Assembly: GCA_017548275.1 (NCBI GenBank)
Contig: JAFZAH010000055.1
Location: 61,949 to 125,948 of the forward strand
Reading direction: 5' to 3'
DNA from: Prevotella sp.
Lineage (GTDB): Bacteria; Bacteroidota; Bacteroidia; Bacteroidales; Bacteroidaceae
Length of the DNA: 64,000 nt
Shown: piece by piece, positions 1-8,358 of the stretch
How positions within the stretch are numbered: position 1 is the first letter of the stretch
Layout: the number at the start of each line of letters is the position of its first letter
Notes under the pieces: generated by a model
The model's input: the letters and a program-made list of their open reading frames with translations, nothing else
What the model was told of the DNA's origin: nothing
Databases searched by the model: none
Program-made: the position numbers and the translations under genes

Positions 1-1
1 C

Positions 2-979
2 GCCATCAAACATCATCCCGACCTGGTGCGCGAATACCTCGGCACTGTCGTTCCCTACCGCGACAATTTCTTCGCCGCGCTCAACAGTGCGGTCTTCAGC
101 GACGGCTCATTCGTCTATATACCCAAAGGCGTAAGATGTCCAATGGAACTGAGCAGTTATTTCCGTATCAACGCCCGCAACACGGGACAGTTTGAGCGGA
201 CACTCATCATTGCCGACGACGATGCTTATGTCTCATATCTCGAAGGATGCACAGCACCCATGCGCGACGAGAACCAACTCCATGCAGCCATCGTCGAAAT
301 CATTGTCAAGGAACGGGCCGAGGTGAAATACTCTACCGTGCAAAACTGGTATCCTGGCGACGAGAAGGGGCGCGGAGGCGTGCTCAACCTCGTCACGAAA
401 AGAGGCGAACTGCGCGGCGCCGACTCCAAACTGTCATGGACACAGGTGGAGACTGGCAGTGCCATCACATGGAAATACCCCTCATGCATACTCCGTGGCG
501 ACCGCTCACAGGCGGAGTTCTACTCCGTGGCCGTGACCAACAATTATCAGGAGGCGGACACCGGCACGAAAATGATACACATCGGACGCGACACCAAGAG
601 CACCATCATATCAAAGGGTATCAGCGCAGGACACAGCCAGAACTCATACCGCGGACTAGTGAGGGTGGGCACCAAGGCCGACAACGCCCGCAACTACAGT
701 TCGTGCGACAGTCTGTTGCTGGGAAGCGAATGCGGTGCGCATACCTTCCCCTACATGGACATCCACAATGACACCGCCATCGTGGAGCACGAGGCCACCA
801 CCAGCAAAATCAGCGAAGACCAACTCTTCTATTGCAACCAGCGCGGCATACCTACCGAACAGGCCGTAGGACTCATCGTCAACGGATATGCCAAGGAGGT
901 GCTCAACAAACTCCCCATGGAGTTTGCCGTTGAGGCACAAAAACTCCTCTCCGTATCGCTCGAAGGGACGGTGGGATAA
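2..979 (+). CDS. sufB: SufB, Fe-S cluster assembly scaffold subunit (5' partial)
   Basis: SufB is the scaffold subunit of the cytosolic SufBCD complex, on which Fe-S clusters are built before transfer to apoproteins. The frame is open from base 2, upstream of the first possible start (a GTG at 26), so the N-terminal third or so lies outside the window. The visible part carries family hallmarks: [20 protein letters not shown] near the left edge, then [12 protein letters not shown] and [15 protein letters not shown], with a beta-helix-like, mostly hydrophilic sequence. It is followed by sufC, sufD and sufS on the same strand, the usual Bacteroidota order. The 169 bp to the sufC start hold a small GC-rich hairpin. 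Identity is secure; only the start is missing. Confidence 0.95.
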   Translation, partial: AIKHHPDLVREYLGTVVPYRDNFFAALNSAVFSDGSFVYIPKGVRCPMELSSYFRINARNTGQFERTLIIADDDAYVSYLEGCTAPMRDENQLHAAIVEIIVKERAEVKYSTVQNWYPGDEKGRGGVLNLVTKRGELRGADSKLSWTQVETGSAITWKYPSCILRGDRSQAEFYSVAVTNNYQEADTGTKMIHIGRDTKSTIISKGISAGHSQNSYRGLVRVGTKADNARNYSSCDSLLLGSECGAHTFPYMDIHNDTAIVEHEATTSKISEDQLFYCNQRGIPTEQAVGLIVNGYAKEVLNKLPMEFAVEAQKLLSVSLEGTVG

Positions 980-984
980 AAACC

Positions 985-1011
985 TCTTCCCCGACCCTCC
1001 CTGGGGGAGGG
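985..1011. repeat. CCCTCC/GGAGGG hairpin repeat (family A copy)
   Basis: A G+C-rich inverted repeat (CCCTCC at 995-1000, GGAGGG at 1006-1011) just after the sufB stop. Closely similar CCCTCCC-AAGG-GAGGGGG elements occur near 4520-4552, 29991-30050, 32131-32155, 57688-57720, 58505-58545 and 62950-62982, so this is one copy of a dispersed family. No U-run follows, so it is a poor intrinsic terminator. Confidence 0.55.
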
Positions 1012-1148
1012 ATATCAGATTGCCTGTAGCATGCGGTTTCTTACAATGACGTAGAATCGCGACAATCATCTAAAACCAAAATCTCTCTACAGACAAACAA
1101 ATGTCTGAACTCCTGCAACTCCTGAACTCCTCAAAACAAAATATTGAA

Positions 1149-1901
1149 ATGTTAGAAGTCAAGAATTTACACGCCCGTATAGGTGACAAAGAGATATTAC
1201 GCGGCATCGACCTCACCATCCGCGATGGTGAGACGCATGCCATCATGGGCCCCAACGGCTCAGGAAAGAGCACGCTCAGCGCGGTGCTCGTTGGCAATCC
1301 GCTGTACGAGGTGACCGAAGGCACCATCTTCTTCAACGGGAAGAACTTGTTGGAGATGAAACCCGAGGACAGGGCACACGAAGGGCTTTTCCTCTCGTTC
1401 CAGTACCCCGTCGAGATACCTGGAGTGTCGATGACCAATTTCATGCGTGCCGCCATCAACGAAAAAAGAAAATATGAGGGTATGGAACCGCTCAACGCCT
1501 CAGAGTTTCTCAAACTCATGCGCGAGAAACGGAAAATCGTGGAACTTGACAGCAAATTGTCTTCACGTTCAGTGAACGAAGGGTTCAGCGGCGGTGAGAA
1601 GAAACGCAACGAGATATTCCAGATGGCCATGCTCGAGCCCAAATTGGCCATCCTCGACGAGACCGACTCCGGACTCGATGTCGATGCCATGCGTATCGTG
1701 GCCGAGGGTGTCAACAAACTGCGCACGGCAGACAACAGCCGCATTGTCATTACCCATTACGACCGCCTTTTGGAGATGATACGCCCCGATGTGGTGCATG
1801 TGCTCTATCAGGGACGCATCGTGAAAACGGCAGGCCCTGAACTCGCCAATGACATCCAGCAGCGAGGCTACGACTGGATTAAAGCGGAAACGGAACAATA
1901 A
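1149..1901 (+). CDS. sufC: SufC, Fe-S assembly ABC ATPase
   Basis: SufC is the ABC-type ATPase that drives conformational change in the SufBCD scaffold. Walker A (GPNGSGKST, about residues 34-42), ABC signature (FSGGEKKRNE, about 145-154) and Walker B (LAILDE, about 167) are all present, and the 250-aa length is normal. An in-frame start at 1101 would add 16 residues encoded by an AACTCCTG-type low-complexity repeat. The ATG at 1149 gives MLEVKNLHARIGDKEILRGI, the usual SufC N-terminus, so it is preferred. The stop is 3 bases before the sufD start, so the two are probably translationally coupled. Confidence 0.96.
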   Translation: MLEVKNLHARIGDKEILRGIDLTIRDGETHAIMGPNGSGKSTLSAVLVGNPLYEVTEGTIFFNGKNLLEMKPEDRAHEGLFLSFQYPVEIPGVSMTNFMRAAINEKRKYEGMEPLNASEFLKLMREKRKIVELDSKLSSRSVNEGFSGGEKKRNEIFQMAMLEPKLAILDETDSGLDVDAMRIVAEGVNKLRTADNSRIVITHYDRLLEMIRPDVVHVLYQGRIVKTAGPELANDIQQRGYDWIKAETEQ

Positions 1902-1904
1902 GAA

Positions 1905-3248
1905 ATGAAAAGCGAAAGTCAATATATTGATTTATACCGTCAGGCGGGAGAGATGATTGCCCGCCACTCGGCACCTGCGATGAATGCCGTACGCGACGCC
2001 GCGTTCGGTGATTTCCAGCGGCTCGGCTTTCCGTCACAGAAAGTGGAACGGTATAAATACACCGACATACAACAACTTTTTGCCCCCGATTACGGCCTCA
2101 ACCTCAACCGGCTCGACATCCCTGTCAACCCTTACGACGCATTCCGATGTGACGTGCCCAACCTCAGCACGTCGCTCTATTTCGTGGTCAATGACATGTT
2201 CTATGACCGGTTGATGCCCAAAAGCCTGCTGCCCGAGGGTGTCGTCGTGCAGTCTTTATGCAAGTACGCACAGCAACGCCCCGATTTCGTCGCCAAATAC
2301 TACGCGCGGTTGGCAGACACGAAAGAGGATGCCGTCACCGCACTGAACACCATGTTGGCGCAAGACGGACTGCTCGTCTATGTGCCGCGGGGGGTGAATG
2401 TTGACCGTGCGATACAAATTATCAACATCCTGCGCGCCGACGTCGAACTGATGGTCAACCGTCGTGTGCTGATTGTCATAGAAGACGGAGCAGACGCCAA
2501 ACTGCTGTTCTGCGACCACGCTGCCGACGACCGGGCCTTTCTCACCACACAAGTCATCGAAACGTATCTGGGCGAGAATGCGTCGCTCGAGTTGTATTGC
2601 CTGGAGGAGACCCATTACAAAAACACACGCGTGAGCAATCTCTATATCGAGCAACAGGCAAACAGCCGACTCTGTCATCATCTCATCACACTCCATAACG
2701 GAACTACCCGCAACCGTACTGACCTCGTATTCAAGGGCGAGGGGGCGGAATGTTCGCTCAACGGCTGTGTCATAGCCGACCGCACACAACATGTGGACAA
2801 CAATACACTGATAGACCACCAAGCGGCCCACTGCACATCAAATGAACTCTACAAGTACGTACTCGATGAGCAGGCTACTGGCGCATTCGCCGGAAAGGTG
2901 TTGGTGAGGCCGGGCGCACAGAAAACCGTCTCGCAGGAGCGAAACCAGAACCTTTGCGCCACGCGCGAGGCCAGGATGTACACCCAACCCATGCTCGAGA
3001 TTTACGCCGACGATGTGAAATGCTCGCACGGAAGCACCGTGGGCCAACTCAATGACGCGGCACTCTTCTATATGCGCCAACGCGGAATACCCTTGCATGA
3101 AGCCAAACTGCTGTTACAACTCGCTTTTGCCAACGAGGTGATAGACCAGATAACACTCACACCGCTGCGCGACAGACTGCACTATCTGGTCGAAAAACGT
3201 TTCCGTGGCGAACTCAGCAAATGCGAAGGGTGCAAATTGTGTAAATAA
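1905..3248 (+). CDS. sufD: SufD, Fe-S cluster assembly protein
   Basis: SufD is the SufB paralogue that completes the SufBC2D scaffold. The 447-aa sequence shows the C-terminal SufBD core: a KCSHGSTVGQL motif and FYMRQRGIPLHEAKLLL, matching SufB's CNQRGIP region. The start follows sufC by 3 bases. The C-terminus ends in CEGCKLCK, a CxxCxxC cluster that could bind metal or a cluster; I do not know of it as a required SufD feature. sufS starts 36 bp later, in keeping with one operon. Confidence 0.95.
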   Translation: MKSESQYIDLYRQAGEMIARHSAPAMNAVRDAAFGDFQRLGFPSQKVERYKYTDIQQLFAPDYGLNLNRLDIPVNPYDAFRCDVPNLSTSLYFVVNDMFYDRLMPKSLLPEGVVVQSLCKYAQQRPDFVAKYYARLADTKEDAVTALNTMLAQDGLLVYVPRGVNVDRAIQIINILRADVELMVNRRVLIVIEDGADAKLLFCDHAADDRAFLTTQVIETYLGENASLELYCLEETHYKNTRVSNLYIEQQANSRLCHHLITLHNGTTRNRTDLVFKGEGAECSLNGCVIADRTQHVDNNTLIDHQAAHCTSNELYKYVLDEQATGAFAGKVLVRPGAQKTVSQERNQNLCATREARMYTQPMLEIYADDVKCSHGSTVGQLNDAALFYMRQRGIPLHEAKLLLQLAFANEVIDQITLTPLRDRLHYLVEKRFRGELSKCEGCKLCK

Positions 3249-3284
3249 GACAAAGTCCCATTAGCCTAATAAGCCCGTTTAATA

Positions 3285-4499
3285 ATGCTCAATCCTCAAC
3301 AGATAAGAACCGACTTCCCGATACTTGCCCGCAAGGTCTATGACCGTCCGCTGGTGTATCTCGACAATGCTGCCACCACACAGAAACCACTTTGTGTGCT
3401 CGACGCCATGCGCGAGGAGTATCTCAATGTCAACGCCAATGTGCACCGTGGGGTGCATTATCTATCACAACAAGCCACCGACCTGCATGAGGCGGCACGT
3501 GAGACCGTGAGACGCTTTATCAACGCACGCAGCACATCGGAGATTATCTTCACACGCGGCACCACCGAGAGCATGAACCTTGTGGCATCGTCATTTTCAG
3601 ACGCATTTATGGATGCCGGCGACGAGGTCATCGTCTCTGTCATGGAGCATCACTCCAACATCGTGCCCTGGCAATTGCAAGCAGCGAAAAAAGGCATCGC
3701 CATACGTGTCATTCCCATGAATGACCGCGGTGAACTTGACATGGAGGCTTACCACGAATTGTTTACCGACCACACGCGCCTGGTCAGTGTGACCCATGTG
3801 AGCAATGTGCTCGGTACAATCAACCCCGTCAGCGACATCATACGTATCGCGCATGAGCATGGAGTGCCCGTGATGATTGACGGGGCGCAGAGCACACCCC
3901 ATTTCGCTGTCGATATGCAAGCGATGGATTGCGATTTCTTCGCATTCAGCGGACATAAGATTTATGGTCCTACGGGCATCGGCGTGCTCTATGGCAAGGA
4001 GGAATGGCTCGACCGCATGCCCCCCTACCAAGGTGGAGGCGAGATGATAGAACGGGTGAGTTTCGAGAAAACCACCTTCGAGCGCCTGCCTTTCAAGTTC
4101 GAGGCAGGAACGCCCGATTATGTGGCCACGGTGGGACTGGCCAAGGCATTAGATTATGTTAGTGGTATCGGTATGGAGCAGATTCATGCCCATGAGTCGG
4201 AATTGACCCGCTACTGCATGGAGCAGTTGCGCACCATCGACGGCATCCGTCTCTTCGGCGAGGCTCCGGGAAAGGACGCCGTCGTCTCGTTTCTCGTGGG
4301 CGACATCCATCATCTGGATATGGGCACACTGCTCGACCGTTTAGGAATCGCGGTGCGCACTGGACATCATTGTGCTGAACCGCTGATGACACGCCTCGGC
4401 ATACAAGGCACAGTTCGCGCGTCGTTCGCCCTCTACAACACCCGCGACGAGGTGGATGCGCTCGTAGCAGGCATACGCCGCGTCAGCCAGATGTTTTGA
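3285..4499 (+). CDS. sufS: SufS, cysteine desulfurase
   Basis: A PLP-dependent group II cysteine desulfurase that releases sulfur from cysteine as a persulfide for the Suf scaffold. The PLP-binding lysine sits in SGHKIYGPTG (K225) and the catalytic cysteine in RTGHHCAEP (C363). The 404-aa length is typical of SufS. It is the last gene of the suf set visible here. No sufE or sufU sulfur acceptor follows, so the partner must be encoded elsewhere or upstream of the window. Confidence 0.96.
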   Translation: MLNPQQIRTDFPILARKVYDRPLVYLDNAATTQKPLCVLDAMREEYLNVNANVHRGVHYLSQQATDLHEAARETVRRFINARSTSEIIFTRGTTESMNLVASSFSDAFMDAGDEVIVSVMEHHSNIVPWQLQAAKKGIAIRVIPMNDRGELDMEAYHELFTDHTRLVSVTHVSNVLGTINPVSDIIRIAHEHGVPVMIDGAQSTPHFAVDMQAMDCDFFAFSGHKIYGPTGIGVLYGKEEWLDRMPPYQGGGEMIERVSFEKTTFERLPFKFEAGTPDYVATVGLAKALDYVSGIGMEQIHAHESELTRYCMEQLRTIDGIRLFGEAPGKDAVVSFLVGDIHHLDMGTLLDRLGIAVRTGHHCAEPLMTRLGIQGTVRASFALYNTRDEVDALVAGIRRVSQMF

Positions 4500-4851
4500 G
4501 AAGGAAACCACCGAAGCCTCACCCCCACCCCCTCTCCAAGGGGAGAGGGGAGTAAATACTAAAGGGGCAGGGAGCAAGGGGCAGGGGGCAAGAGATTACT
4601 CCACGTTTGTAGGGGCGGTGCCCCTGTGCCCGCCCGTACGAGCGAAGCGAGTTAAACAAACCCTCCTATGAATTGAACGGCCTGATGGCCGTGCGGGCGG
4701 GCACGGGGGCACCGCCCCTACAGGGGAAAGGGGCAAGGGGCAAGAGATTACCCCGATGATAGAACACTAAACCCTCAACCCTCTACCCTAAACCTTTAGA
4801 GGAGGTATTGTCTTCACTCCTCCACTCCTTTCACTCCTCCACTCCTAAGGA
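4500..4851. other. Repeat-filled spacer after sufS
   Basis: A 352-bp stretch without a credible gene. It contains, in order: a CCCCCTCTCCAAGGGGAGAGGGG hairpin-type element (about 4520-4552); a GGGGCAGGGAGCAAGG array (4562-4600); a 113-nt near-palindrome listed separately; a second GGGGCAAGG array (4729-4755); a CTAAACCCTCAACCC stretch (4768-4798); and a CACTCCTCCACTCCT stretch (4815-4850). The order GGGGCAAGG then AGAGATTA then CCCTAAA recurs at 5815-5993 and, inverted, at 6899-6985. Confidence 0.8.
4609..4721. repeat. 113-nt palindromic element (REP/MITE-like)
   Basis: The left arm 4609-4639 (GTAGGGGCGGTGCCCCTGTG...) and right arm 4691-4721 (...GGGGGCACCGCCCCTAC) are inverted copies matching at 29 of 31 positions, separated by 51 nt that themselves contain GGCC-TGAT-GGCC. 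A related half-element (GTAGGGACAGGGCGTGCCC) lies at about 63045-63065. No coding capacity is seen. The size and structure fit a dispersed palindromic or MITE-type element, but no transposase or clear target duplication is visible. Confidence 0.7.
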
Positions 4852-5100
4852 CTACAGCCCGCTTTTCTTCCCTTTCCAAAGAGAGAAAGCGAAGAAGCCG
4901 ATGGCAATGAGACGGAGCACATCGGGGATGGGAAGCGGCATGACTGTCAGGATAAAGGAACCTACAGAGGCGGTGAGCCACGTCGATTGCTGCTCGTTCA
5001 ACTCCTTCTCCAGAAGCGATGAATAATACTTGCGTAAGGTGTCTGACGTGTTTTCACGGTTGGTTGAGGTGGCACTGTTGTAATTAAAATCTGTTTTCAT
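4852..5100 (-). CDS. Small membrane protein, unknown function
   Basis: An 82-aa protein with a soluble, polar N-terminal half (KTDFNYNSATSTNRENTSDT) and a hydrophobic C-terminal half (about residues 40-78) that could form two membrane helices and ends in KGKKSGL. The frame is open from 5151, but the ATG at 5100 gives the more natural start. It lies alone between the suf repeat spacer and rnhB, which is divergent from it. I recognise no family. The evidence is the open frame, amphipathic layout and isolated position, so it could still be spurious. Confidence 0.55.
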   Translation of the reverse strand: MKTDFNYNSATSTNRENTSDTLRKYYSSLLEKELNEQQSTWLTASVGSFILTVMPLPIPDVLRLIAIGFFAFSLWKGKKSGL

Positions 5101-5204
5101 ATCGACTGTGTTATTAAGTTCATGCCGCAAAGATAAACCGCAGTTGTGCACAAATAGTTCACTCCAAATATTTCGGGCGTTATTTAAGAATATTTAACAA
5201 TAGA

Positions 5205-5813
5205 ATGCTGAAAAGCCATTATTACGAGGGATTGGTCGAGGCCGGTTGCGACGAAGCGGGGCGCGGTTGCCTAGCCGGCAGTGTCTATGCCGCGGCGGTC
5301 ATCTTCCCGCCCGACTATCAGAATGCCGATTTGAACGACTCGAAACAGTTGACCGACCGCCGCCGCCACCTTTTACGCGAGGTCATTGAGCGCGACGCTT
5401 TGGCGTGGGCGGTGGGCATCGTCACGGCTGAGGAGATTGACAAAATCAATATCCTCAACGCCTCGATTCTCGCTATGCACCGCGCGCTCGACGGACTTAA
5501 AGTGCGCCCTCAGGCGGTGATTGTCGACGGCAACCGTTTCAAGCCCTATCAGAAACTGCCCAGCACCACCATCGTCAAGGGCGACGGTAAATACCTCTCT
5601 ATAGCGGCCGCCAGCATCCTCGCCAAGACCTATCGTGATGACTATATGGACCAACTGGCCGAGGAATATCCCCAATACGATTGGAAGCGCAACAAGGGTT
5701 ATCCCACACGCGCCCATCGCGAAGCCATCCGCCAATACGGCATCACACCTTATCACCGCCGCTCCTACAACCTGCTTGGTGACGGAGAACTCACATTACA
5801 GTTTGAGATGTAA
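5205..5813 (+). CDS. rnhB: Ribonuclease HII
   Basis: RNase HII removes ribonucleotides embedded in DNA and primer RNA by cutting RNA-DNA hybrids. The four catalytic acidic residues are visible: D16 and E17 in the DEAGRG motif, D108 in VIVDGN, and D127 in the KGDGKY region. At 202 aa it has the normal compact length without extra domains. The gene stands alone, with the short membrane-protein gene divergent on the left and repeats directly after its stop. Confidence 0.95.
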   Translation: MLKSHYYEGLVEAGCDEAGRGCLAGSVYAAAVIFPPDYQNADLNDSKQLTDRRRHLLREVIERDALAWAVGIVTAEEIDKINILNASILAMHRALDGLKVRPQAVIVDGNRFKPYQKLPSTTIVKGDGKYLSIAAASILAKTYRDDYMDQLAEEYPQYDWKRNKGYPTRAHREAIRQYGITPYHRRSYNLLGDGELTLQFEM

Positions 5814-5814
5814 T

Positions 5815-5993
5815 GCAAGGAGCAGGGGGCAAGGAGCAAGGGGCGGGGGGCAAGGGGCAAGAGATTACCTTGCTGATAGAACACTAACCCCTGTGCCCTC
5901 TACACTAAACCCTAAACCCTCTACACTAAACCCTAAACCCTCTACACTCATCCTTGAACACTAAACCCTAAACCCTCTACACTAAACCATTTC
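5815..5993. repeat. GGGGCAAGG array followed by telomere-like CCCTAAA array
   Basis: 5815-5867 is a run of GGAGCAGGGGGCAAGGAGCA-type units ending in AGAGATTA. 5880-5993 is a quasi-tandem array of CTCTACACTAAACCCTAAACC units (at least four). The array ends two bases before the start codon of the WYL regulator, so it forms that gene's leader and presumably its promoter region. No gene is seen here. Confidence 0.8.
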
Positions 5994-5995
5994 TC

Positions 5996-6898
5996 ATGCG
6001 TCACGATAAACTACAGAAGGAATTAGAGTTGTTGGCGTTTCTCTCTGCCAACCACCATTACACCATCAACGAGATATGCGAACAAATGGACATATCGCGT
6101 CGAAGCATGTATTATTACCTCCATTTCTTCGAAGAGGCGGGGTTTAAGGTAGAGAACAACAATGGCATCTATCACATCAGTCGTGAATCGTCATTTTTCA
6201 GGAAGATGTTCGACATCATCAGTTTCACGGAAGACGAGGCCATAGCCATGCAGCGCCTTCTGCTTCAGGTCGATTCTCCTGATGCCGTCATCGAAAAGAT
6301 AAAACGCAAATTCGAGCGCTTTTACGATTTCCATATACTCGACAACGAACAGTTGAGGAAGAAAAACGCACAGATTGTCAGCACACTCTACGATGCCGTC
6401 AAATACGAGCGGCAAGTATGGCTCAAAGGGTATTCTTCTGCCAACAGCAACACCACGAGCGACCGGTTGGTCGAACCGTTTCTCTTTATGAACAACAACC
6501 GCGAAATACGTTGTTATGAGTTGGCATCGGGCATAAACAAGACATTCAAACTGAGCCGTATGACAGATGTGGAGATGTTGGAAACGGAGTGGCAGCACCG
6601 TGATAAGCATAAACAAATATTCACCGACATCTTCATGTTCAGTGGCGAGGAGCGTTATCAGGTGCAATTACGCATGGGACGGTTATCGGCCAGTCTTATC
6701 CGCGAGGAGTATCCCGCTTCGGAATGGTTTTTGAAAGAGGAGGGCGACGGACATTGGCTGCTCAACCTCGACGTGTGCAGTTTCTTGGGCATCGGACGGT
6801 TCGTCCTCGGTCTTTACGATGATATTGAGGTGCTGGGCTGCGACGCTTTCAAAGACTATCTGCGACAATGTATCGATATGATGCAGAAAAAGGTTTAG
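5996..6898 (+). CDS. HTH/WYL-domain transcriptional regulator
   Basis: A 300-aa regulator. An N-terminal winged helix-turn-helix occupies about residues 5-60 (TINEICEQMDISRRSMYYYL). A WYL-type ligand-sensing domain follows at about 130-210, with a C-terminal extension to 295. WYL proteins often regulate DNA-damage or defence loci by binding single-stranded nucleic acid or small ligands; the ligand here is unknown. The gene is flanked on both sides by the same GGGGCAAGG/CCCTAAA repeat module in opposite orientation, and no obvious target operon is adjacent. Confidence 0.85.
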   Translation: MRHDKLQKELELLAFLSANHHYTINEICEQMDISRRSMYYYLHFFEEAGFKVENNNGIYHISRESSFFRKMFDIISFTEDEAIAMQRLLLQVDSPDAVIEKIKRKFERFYDFHILDNEQLRKKNAQIVSTLYDAVKYERQVWLKGYSSANSNTTSDRLVEPFLFMNNNREIRCYELASGINKTFKLSRMTDVEMLETEWQHRDKHKQIFTDIFMFSGEERYQVQLRMGRLSASLIREEYPASEWFLKEEGDGHWLLNLDVCSFLGIGRFVLGLYDDIEVLGCDAFKDYLRQCIDMMQKKV

Positions 6899-6985
6899 CG
6901 TAGGGTTTAGGGTAGAGGGTTTAGGGTTTAGGGTACTATTCGCGGAGTAATCTCTTGCCCCTTGCTCCCTGCCCCTTGCCCCTTT
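6899..6985. repeat. Inverted copy of the CCCTAAA + GGGGCAAGG module
   Basis: TAGGGTTTAGGGTAGAGGG-type repeats (6901-6935) followed by TAATCTCTTGCCCCTTGCTC-type repeats (6949-6985). This is the reverse complement of the module at 5815-5993. It fills the junction between the convergent WYL and M16 genes and may serve as their transcription boundary, but no classical terminator is seen. Confidence 0.75.
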
Positions 6986-6996
6986 TGTGAGGCTTT

Positions 6997-8262
6997 TCAC
7001 CCAAAACATAACACCACTTCGCGCGAAGGGTCGAATATTTCTTGTGCAACGGCCCTTACCTGCTCGGCGCTGACTGCATCAATGCGCTGGAAGAGCACGC
7101 TCAGGTCGCGCTCGTCGCCATAATGCAGGAAACTCTTCCCGATGCTCAAGGTAAAGGACTCGCGCGAGTCAGACGCCACGCCCAATTGGCCTTTGAGTTG
7201 CCGCTTGGCAGCGGTCAGTTGTGCCGGAGAAAGCAACGTTGTGCGCATACGGTCCTGCTCACGACGCACAGCACGCAGACAGCGTTTCACATCGTGTGGG
7301 TCACATCCGAAATAGACACTCCACACCCCTGTGTCGGCAAAACATACCATATTACTCTCCACACCATAGACCAAACCGCGGCGTTCGCGCAGCGAGAGGT
7401 TGAACCGTGAGTTCATCGCCGGACCGCCCATGATGTTATTAAGCAGATAGAGAGGGATGCGCAGAGGGTGACATACCGGGTATGCGATGGTGCCCGCCAT
7501 GACATGCGCCTGATGGGTGTTGTGGTTCTGACGGATGAATTGAGGGGGGCAAGGAGCAAGGGGCAGGGGGCGAGAGGTATCCTCTTCCTGAGAGAGGGTC
7601 TGATTGATTGTCAACGTGGGTAACGGGGTGGCGGCGGGCATGTCTGCTGTGGCACGTTCGAGCAGTCGTACAAGACGTCCGAAATCGATGTTGCCCGAAG
7701 CGAAAAACACCATATTGTCAGGCCGGTAATACCGTTGGGTGAACCGCAATGCGTCGGCAGTGGTGAACTGTCTCACACGCTCAGCACTTCCCAAGATATG
7801 ATGACCTAACGGATGCCCCTGAAAAAGCACATTCTCAAACTCATCATAAATCAACTCAGCAGGCGTGTCGTTGTAACTCTCAATCTCTTCGCAGATGACC
7901 GTCTTCTCCTTGTCCAACTCCGATTGTGGGTAGGTGCTGTGAAGGACGATGTCGGTCAGCAAATCCACCGCCCGTGGGAGATGCTCCGCCAGGAAAGCCG
8001 CGTAATAAACTGTGTCTTGCTTATTGGTGAAAGCATTGAGGTCGCCTCCCACACGCTCCAGCGTGTTGAGCACCTGTACAGACCGGCGGCGCGAGGTGCC
8101 CTTGAATGTGGCATGTTCGCAGAAGTGGGCCAGTCCCTCATCGCCCGGCTCCTCGTCGCGTGACCCGGCATTGATGGCATAGCCGCAAAACACCACCGGC
8201 GAAGCCACCGGCTGAAGAATGACGCGCAGACCGCAGCGCAACGTATAGGTTTCGTATCTCAT
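6997..8262 (-). CDS. M16-family zinc metalloprotease (processing peptidase type)
   Basis: A 421-aa single-unit M16 peptidase. The inverted zinc motif HxxEH is at H46-E49-H50 (HFCEHATFKG), with the downstream acidic ligand expected in KTVICEEIESYND. A second M16-fold half occupies about residues 245-415, with the family-typical RERRGLVYGVES. Bacterial M16B proteins of this size act as homodimers or with an inactive partner. The linker at about residues 224-240 (SRPLPLAPCPPQ) is encoded by a GGGGCAAGG-type repeat lying inside the gene, so that segment is repeat-derived. Start and length fit the family. Confidence 0.9.
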   Translation of the reverse strand: MRYETYTLRCGLRVILQPVASPVVFCGYAINAGSRDEEPGDEGLAHFCEHATFKGTSRRRSVQVLNTLERVGGDLNAFTNKQDTVYYAAFLAEHLPRAVDLLTDIVLHSTYPQSELDKEKTVICEEIESYNDTPAELIYDEFENVLFQGHPLGHHILGSAERVRQFTTADALRFTQRYYRPDNMVFFASGNIDFGRLVRLLERATADMPAATPLPTLTINQTLSQEEDTSRPLPLAPCPPQFIRQNHNTHQAHVMAGTIAYPVCHPLRIPLYLLNNIMGGPAMNSRFNLSLRERRGLVYGVESNMVCFADTGVWSVYFGCDPHDVKRCLRAVRREQDRMRTTLLSPAQLTAAKRQLKGQLGVASDSRESFTLSIGKSFLHYGDERDLSVLFQRIDAVSAEQVRAVAQEIFDPSREVVLCFG

Positions 8263-8358
8263 ATCGGCTGCGAAGTTACAACAAATATTCCGTAATCAGG
8301 TCAAAGCAATAATGCTTGTTTCATCTTTTTGAACAATAGTGTCCTAAATGTCTTTAAT

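Noticed and set aside
5880-5993. CRISPR-like repeats
   Set aside because: The CCCTAAA units are tandem and degenerate with no unique spacers of constant length, and no cas genes are present.
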